Shown here: one piece after another, positions 6,404 through 9,996 of the stretch
Layout of the letters: every line of letters starts with the position of its first letter
Numbering within the stretch: the first letter of the stretch is position 1
Origin: Chloroflexi bacterium RBG_16_68_14
GTDB taxonomy: Bacteria; Chloroflexota; Dehalococcoidia; DSTF01; RBG-16-68-14
Direction: 5' to 3'
Length of the DNA stretch: 9,996 bases
Assembly: GCA_001796995.1 (NCBI GenBank)
Contig: MGOB01000078.1
Location: 21,593-31,588, forward strand
The notes under the pieces: generated by a model
Database searches by the model: none
Seen by the model: the letters and a program-made list of their open reading frames with translations, nothing else
What the model was told of the DNA's origin: nothing
Made by a program: the position numbers and the translations under genes

Positions 6404-6444
6404 GCTATCCCCAAGCCGTAGGTAGAGGCTCCCCTGCGCTCGGT

Positions 6445-7098
6445 TTACAGCGTAACGTCTGCGGTGATGACCTCGCCGTGGCGCCAGAGATACCAGGTGC
6501 CTGCGCTCCGGTAGGGCCGCCACGGCTCCGCGATCTGCAGCATGGTCGCCGGGTCGGGCAAGGAGTCGAGGCGGTAGGCCTCCTTCATCATGCGCTGGAT
6601 GAACAGGTCGCCCACCGGCAGCACGTCGGGGCGGCCCAGACAGAACATGAGCAGCGTATCCGCTGTCCAGCGCCCGATGCCCTTGACGGCGGTCACGATC
6701 TCGAGCACCTTATCGTCGGATGCGCGGCTGAGCCGCCGCAGCTCGAGCTGCCCTGCCGCCGCGTGCTCGGCCAGGCTGCGTAAGTACGACGCCTTCTGCC
6801 TCGAGAGCCCGACGCTCCGTAGCCCTTCCGGCGAGGTGGCCAGCAGCTCCTCTGGCTCAGGAACGCGGCCGCCATAGAGGTTGAGGAACCGCCGCTCGAT
6901 GGCGGAGGCGGCGGCGCCCGCGAGCTGCTGATAGAGGATCGCGCGCAGGAGCGACTGGTAGGGCTGTCCGCGAACCTCCAGCCGGTACGCCCCAACGCGC
7001 CGGACGATTTCGCCTATCACCGGGTCGGCGGCCAGCAGGTGCTGGCGCGCCGCCTCCGGGTCGTAGGGCAGCCGGCGACGGCGGAGCGTGGGAGCCAC
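6445..7098 (-). CDS. AlkA-like DNA-3-methyladenine glycosylase (HhH-GPD family)
   Basis: This enzyme removes alkylated bases such as 3-methyladenine from DNA, starting base excision repair. The 217-residue protein has the HhH-GPD fold: YQSLLRAILYQQLAGAAASAI (47-67) forms the first helices. The helix-hairpin-helix is VKGIGRWTADTLLMF (138-152), and the catalytic aspartate is D164 in PVGDLFIQ, matching D238 of E. coli AlkA. C-terminal WRPYRSAGTWYLWR (193-206) is typical of the AlkA/Mag1 group. It lacks the extra N-terminal domain of E. coli AlkA, so it is closer to the short Mag-type enzymes. No Cys cluster for an iron-sulfur site is seen, unlike Nth or MutY. The GTG start at 7098 follows GGAGG (7110-7106) at 7-nt spacing, a strong ribosome-binding site. 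It begins 28 nt after the MFS stop on the same strand, so it is probably co-transcribed with that gene. Confidence 0.9.
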   Translation of the reverse strand: MAPTLRRRRLPYDPEAARQHLLAADPVIGEIVRRVGAYRLEVRGQPYQSLLRAILYQQLAGAAASAIERRFLNLYGGRVPEPEELLATSPEGLRSVGLSRQKASYLRSLAEHAAAGQLELRRLSRASDDKVLEIVTAVKGIGRWTADTLLMFCLGRPDVLPVGDLFIQRMMKEAYRLDSLPDPATMLQIAEPWRPYRSAGTWYLWRHGEVITADVTL

Positions 7099-7126
7099 CC
7101 TGGAACCTCCTTGAAGTAATGCCTGT

Positions 7127-8365
7127 TTAGTGTGATCCGATCTCGCCGGCTGCCTCCGTCGGCTCCGGCGCCTTCTCCTCCGCCTCCCGCACCAGCGCCA
7201 GCACCGCTACGCCGACCGCGAGCATCACGGCTCCGACGACCAGGAAGCTGGCGTGGACTCCCGCAGCGGAGGCGACCGCGCCTCCCGTCAGCGGCGCCAC
7301 CGCGAAGGCCAGTGCCATCGCGCTGCCGGCGAGCCCGAAAGCGGAGGCCTGCCGACCCACGGGCGCCCAGGAGTCGATGAGGGCGTTGATCGTGGGCATC
7401 ATCGCCCCGCTAAAGAGGCCGACCACGCCGATAAGCAGGATGAAGCTGAGCACGTTGTCCGCTATCGCCACCGGCAGGTAGGCCGCTCCCGCCCCCAGGG
7501 TGGCCAGTGCCAGCGCGTACCGGTAGCCCACCCGGGCGGAGACGCGGCTGGCGGAGAGGGCGGCCAGGGCGCTTGTGAGGGCCATCGCCGCGAAGGCGAC
7601 GCCGGAGAGCGTCTCCGCGCTGGCTGCGACATCGAAGGATTCCACCACCAGGGGGATGATGGGCCGCACGAAGGAGGGGCCCGCGTTCAGGAAGAAGACG
7701 AAGCCGATAAGGACCAGGAGCGGCCTCCGGTCGACCACCAGCCGCAGGTTGCCGACGAAGCTGCCCCGCTCCTCCGCCGTCGGCCGCTGGAACCGCTCCT
7801 CCACCAGCGTGAACACCAGCAGGAAAGAGAGGAGGTAGAAGCCACTGGTGGCGAGAAAGGTGGGCCGGAAGCCGATGGACGCCGCCAGCGAGCCGCCCAC
7901 CAGCGGCCCCACGAACTGGGAGGAGAAGAGGGCCATCTGGAGCAGCCCCAGCGCGTAGGCCACCCGCTCGCGCGGGGTGCTGGTCGCCACCAGCGCCGTC
8001 GCCGCCGGGATGGTGCCCACGAACATGCCTTGGAGCGCGCGCAGCACAACCAACTGCCAGACGTTCTGCGCCAGCCCCTGGAGCGTCATGGTCACCATGG
8101 CGCCCAGGTAGGCGCGCAGGAGGATCGGCTTGCGGCCGAAGCGGTCGGCCAGGCTGCCCCAGATGGGCGAGAAGACGAAGAGCATGGCCCCCGTCGAAGT
8201 GCCCAGCAGGCCCGACCAGAGGGCCACGGCGCCCGGATCGGTGACGCCCAGCTCCTTCACGTAGAAGGGCATGAAGGGGAAGACCAAGTTGCCGCCGCCC
8301 AGGGCGATGAACTGGGCGATGGCGACGGCGTAGAGGTTCCTGCGCCAGGGCTCCAGCGTGAGCAT
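7127..8365 (-). CDS. MFS transporter, DHA1 multidrug-efflux-like
   Basis: A 412-residue inner-membrane transporter with about 12 hydrophobic segments, probably a proton-driven exporter of drugs or other small molecules. Motif A of the major facilitator superfamily is clear between segments 2 and 3: GSLADRFGRKP (70-80). A motif B-like LRALQGMFVG (108-117) follows in segment 4. A GPLVGG (153-158), like motif C of antiporters, lies in segment 5 and supports export. A charged central loop (about 188-213) splits the two halves, and the tail after about residue 393 is acidic. The overall pattern recalls MdtG-like DHA1 proteins; the substrate cannot be told from sequence. The start ATG at 8365 lacks a strong Shine-Dalgarno (a GGGAG lies further upstream). 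The glycosylase gene follows after 28 bp. Confidence 0.92.
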   Translation of the reverse strand: MLTLEPWRRNLYAVAIAQFIALGGGNLVFPFMPFYVKELGVTDPGAVALWSGLLGTSTGAMLFVFSPIWGSLADRFGRKPILLRAYLGAMVTMTLQGLAQNVWQLVVLRALQGMFVGTIPAATALVATSTPRERVAYALGLLQMALFSSQFVGPLVGGSLAASIGFRPTFLATSGFYLLSFLLVFTLVEERFQRPTAEERGSFVGNLRLVVDRRPLLVLIGFVFFLNAGPSFVRPIIPLVVESFDVAASAETLSGVAFAAMALTSALAALSASRVSARVGYRYALALATLGAGAAYLPVAIADNVLSFILLIGVVGLFSGAMMPTINALIDSWAPVGRQASAFGLAGSAMALAFAVAPLTGGAVASAAGVHASFLVVGAVMLAVGVAVLALVREAEEKAPEPTEAAGEIGSH

Positions 8366-8455
8366 TCGGTGCGAGGCGGCTCCCAGGCTAGGACTGTAGC
8401 ACAGCGAGCTACCAGCAGCGAATCTAGAGCAGACCGCTCGCGCGCCGTTTGTGGG

Positions 8456-8492
8456 CTACGAGCCTCGTAGGGACAGGGCTTTAGCCCTGTCC
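8456..8492. repeat. Two abutting palindromes between the small-protein and MFS genes
   Basis: The 206-bp gap 8366-8571 contains two perfect palindromes end to end. CTACGAG (8456-8462) and CTCGTAG (8464-8470) flank a single C. GGACAGGGCT (8471-8480) and AGCCCTGTCC (8483-8492) flank TT. The second is a 10-bp stem. GACCG(ct)CGCGCG (8432-8444) and CGCGCGGTC (8507-8515) could pair as imperfect outer arms. It lies downstream of the small membrane-protein gene and upstream of the MFS gene, so it may end the first transcript, though no T-run follows on either strand. The form resembles REP-type extragenic palindromes. No second copy is present in the window. Confidence 0.75.
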
Positions 8493-8571
8493 GGCCCCTA
8501 GCACGACGCGCGGTCGGAAGTAGGCAGGCATCGGCGGCTTCCGAGACTCCCTGGCCGGGGGAGGCGCCCTC

Positions 8572-8796
8572 TCAGCCCTCTCCCTTGTCCTGCCGCTCCC
8601 ACCAGAGCATCGCTGCGCCGAACAGGACGAGGGCGAGGACAGCGCCCCCGATGGCGACGCCTACGAACAGGGCGTCGATCGGGGTCTCGCGCAGCACTCG
8701 GTTGCGGGTCTCGTGGTCCGCCAGGGCGTGGCCGGCGCCGGCGAAGAAGAGGGCCAGCGCCAGGACGAGGGCGGAGGATACTCGCTTGCCCATCAC
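8572..8796 (-). CDS. Small membrane protein with signal peptide, unknown function
   Basis: A 74-residue protein of no recognised family. Residues 1-26 look like a signal peptide (basic MMGKR, a hydrophobic core, then GHALA before Asp27). A polar segment DHETRNRVLRETPID (27-41) follows, then one hydrophobic helix (about 42-65, FVGVAIGGAVLALVLFGAAML) and a short charged tail WWERQDKGEG. If the signal is cut, the product would be a single-pass protein of about 48 residues with its N-terminus outside. The start could be this GTG or the ATG one codon later (8793); no good Shine-Dalgarno helps. It begins 19 nt after the pepA stop on the same strand, so it is likely co-transcribed with pepA. The clear signal/helix layout and tight spacing argue that it is real. 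Confidence 0.65.
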   Translation of the reverse strand: MMGKRVSSALVLALALFFAGAGHALADHETRNRVLRETPIDALFVGVAIGGAVLALVLFGAAMLWWERQDKGEG

Positions 8797-8815
8797 GCGT
8801 CCAGGCTACTTCGCT

Positions 8816-9996
8816 CTACTTCGCCGTAGCCAGCGGCTCCTGCGCCAGGTCGAGGGCCAGGTGGACGAGGGTGCGGACGGGGATGCCGCTGGCGCCCTTG
8901 ACCATGACACCCTTCTCTTTGTCGTAGTTGTCGACGCCCGCCATGTCCAGGTGCACCCAGGGCGTCTCCTCCACGAACTCCTTGAGGAAGAAGGCGGCGG
9001 TGATGGAGCCGGCGTTGCGGCCGCCGGTGTTCTTCATGTCCGCCACCTCGCTCTTGATCTGCTCCTTGTACTCGTCGTACATGGGGAGCTGCCAGACCTT
9101 CTCGCCCGCCGCCTCGGCGGCGCGCCGGACGCGGGCGTAGAGCGCCTCGTTGTTCGTCATCGCGCCGACGGCCACGTTGCCCAGCGCGATCGAGATCGCC
9201 CCGGTGAGCGTCGCAACGTCGACGATCGCGGTTGGGGAGAGGCCGCGGGCGTAGCAGAGGCCGTCGGCCAGGATGAGGCGCCCCTCGGCATCGGTGTTGA
9301 TCACCTCGATGGTCTTGCCGTTCATCGCCCGCAGCACGTCGCCCGGCTTAGTGGCGCTGCCGCTGGGCATGTTCTCGGTGGCGGGCACGACGGCGGTGAC
9401 GTCGATGGGCGGCTTGAGGCGGGCGATGGCGCCCATGGCGGCGATGATGGCGGCGCCGCCCGACATATCGCCCTTCATCTCCTCCATCCCCTGGGCGGGC
9501 TTGATGGAGATGCCGCCGCTGTCGAAGGTGATCCCCTTGCCCACCAGGCCCAGGTGGGTCGGGCCGCCGCCCCGGTAGCGCAGGACGATGAACTTGGGCG
9601 GCTGCTCGCTCCCTCTGGCCACGCCCAGGAGCGCGCCCATCCCCTGCTCCTCCATCCACGGCCGGTCGTAGACCGCACACTCCAGGCCGGTCTCCTCCGC
9701 CAGGGCGCGGGCTCGCTCCGAAAGCTCGGTGGGGGTGAGGACGTTGGCCGGCTCGTTGGCCAGGTCGCGGGCGAAGTTGGCCGCCTCCGCCAGGATCACG
9801 CCCCGCTCGACGCCCCGCCGCAGCGCCTCGACGCGTGACTCGTCGAACTCGACCAGCACCAGCTCCTTCACGTCCACCTCGTCCTCGCCCGGCTTCTTGT
9901 GGCGGCGGAAGGTATAGAGGCCAAGGACGGCGCCTTCAGCCACCGCCTGGGCGCAGGCCTCCGGGTCGAGGCCCGCGATACCCGCGCCGTGGGTGA
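8816..9996 (-). CDS. pepA: Leucyl aminopeptidase PepA (M17), 5' end outside the window
   Basis: A cytoplasmic two-metal aminopeptidase that removes N-terminal residues from peptides. The frame stays open to the right edge (THGAGIAGLDPEACAQA precedes the GTG at 9943), so the gene begins outside and 393 codons are seen. The M17 catalytic domain is complete: ANFARDLANEPANVLTPTEL opens it, GKGITFDSGG (about 9512-9541) supplies the metal-binding Lys and Asp, MKGDMSGGAA supplies a second Asp, and the signature NTDAEGRL (9275-9298) supplies Asp, Glu and the catalytic Arg. DVATLTGA and the C-terminal DMAG and GASGIPVRTLV segments also fit. Part of the variable N-terminal domain is missing only because of the window edge. 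A small membrane-protein gene follows after 19 nt. Some PepA proteins also bind DNA; nothing here tests that. Confidence 0.96.
   Translation of the reverse strand, partial: THGAGIAGLDPEACAQAVAEGAVLGLYTFRRHKKPGEDEVDVKELVLVEFDESRVEALRRGVERGVILAEAANFARDLANEPANVLTPTELSERARALAEETGLECAVYDRPWMEEQGMGALLGVARGSEQPPKFIVLRYRGGGPTHLGLVGKGITFDSGGISIKPAQGMEEMKGDMSGGAAIIAAMGAIARLKPPIDVTAVVPATENMPSGSATKPGDVLRAMNGKTIEVINTDAEGRLILADGLCYARGLSPTAIVDVATLTGAISIALGNVAVGAMTNNEALYARVRRAAEAAGEKVWQLPMYDEYKEQIKSEVADMKNTGGRNAGSITAAFFLKEFVEETPWVHLDMAGVDNYDKEKGVMVKGASGIPVRTLVHLALDLAQEPLATAK

Noticed and set aside
6404..6444. Possible bidirectional terminator between the convergent DUF4325-like and glycosylase genes
   Set aside because: Only a 4-bp GGCT/AGCC stem is visible with no T-run, too weak to call.
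7253..8470. 405-codon open frame on the plus strand
   Set aside because: It lies antisense to the MFS gene. Its translation is a low-complexity run of Gly, Glu, Arg and His typical of the reverse of GC-rich code, with no family motif, while the minus strand has clear MFS motifs.
8585..9838. 417-codon open frame on the plus strand
   Set aside because: It is antisense to pepA and the small membrane-protein gene. It is rich in His, Asp, Gly and Arg with no recognisable domain; the M17 signature is on the other strand.
1..9996. tRNA, rRNA, CRISPR array, insertion sequence or phage genes
   Set aside because: None was recognised on either strand: no regularly spaced repeats, no transposase or integrase motifs, and no tRNA-like cloverleaf seen by eye. 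A covariance-model scan was not possible here.

Overview
The window is 9,996 bp of a high-GC bacterial chromosome and is densely coded. Core housekeeping genes sit beside a small accessory insert. The lineage is not certain. The mix of obg-nadD, a type III pantothenate kinase next to coaBC, GTG starts and a palindromic extragenic element fits Chloroflexota (Dehalococcoidia or Thermomicrobia-like). This is an inference from gene content, not a phylogenetic result.

Layout. Positions 1-2821 are on the minus strand and read right to left: a DnaA-type replication initiator, the ribosome-assembly GTPase Obg, and the start of nadD, which runs off the left edge and overlaps the obg stop codon by 4 nt. 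A 364-bp divergent intergenic region (2822-3185) carries the promoter for the plus-strand pair coaX-coaBC. That pair encodes the first to third steps of coenzyme A synthesis from pantothenate (CoaX, then the CoaB and CoaC activities). Directly downstream is a two-gene module (5179-6403) of visibly lower GC: a STAS-like/GHKL-ATPase fusion and a small STAS-like (DUF4325-type) protein. They look like a minimal partner-switching pair with no sigma factor or phosphatase nearby.

From 6445 to the right edge everything is on the minus strand. Reading right to left these are the leucyl aminopeptidase PepA (5' end outside the window), a small secreted or membrane protein, a palindrome-rich intergenic region, an MFS drug-efflux-type transporter, and an AlkA-like DNA glycosylase.

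Most notable points: (i) an abrupt switch in G-versus-C strand bias at the obg/dnaA junction, although both genes are on the same strand, which together with dnaA makes this a candidate replication origin; (ii) the STAS/GHKL plus DUF4325 module, in which the kinase residues look intact and the likely phospho-acceptor sits in the partner; (iii) CoaBC with two expected decarboxylase active-site residues replaced (Asn to Asp, Cys to Ser); (iv) two perfect palindromes lying end to end in the region between the small-protein and MFS genes. No tRNA, rRNA, CRISPR array or transposase was recognised.
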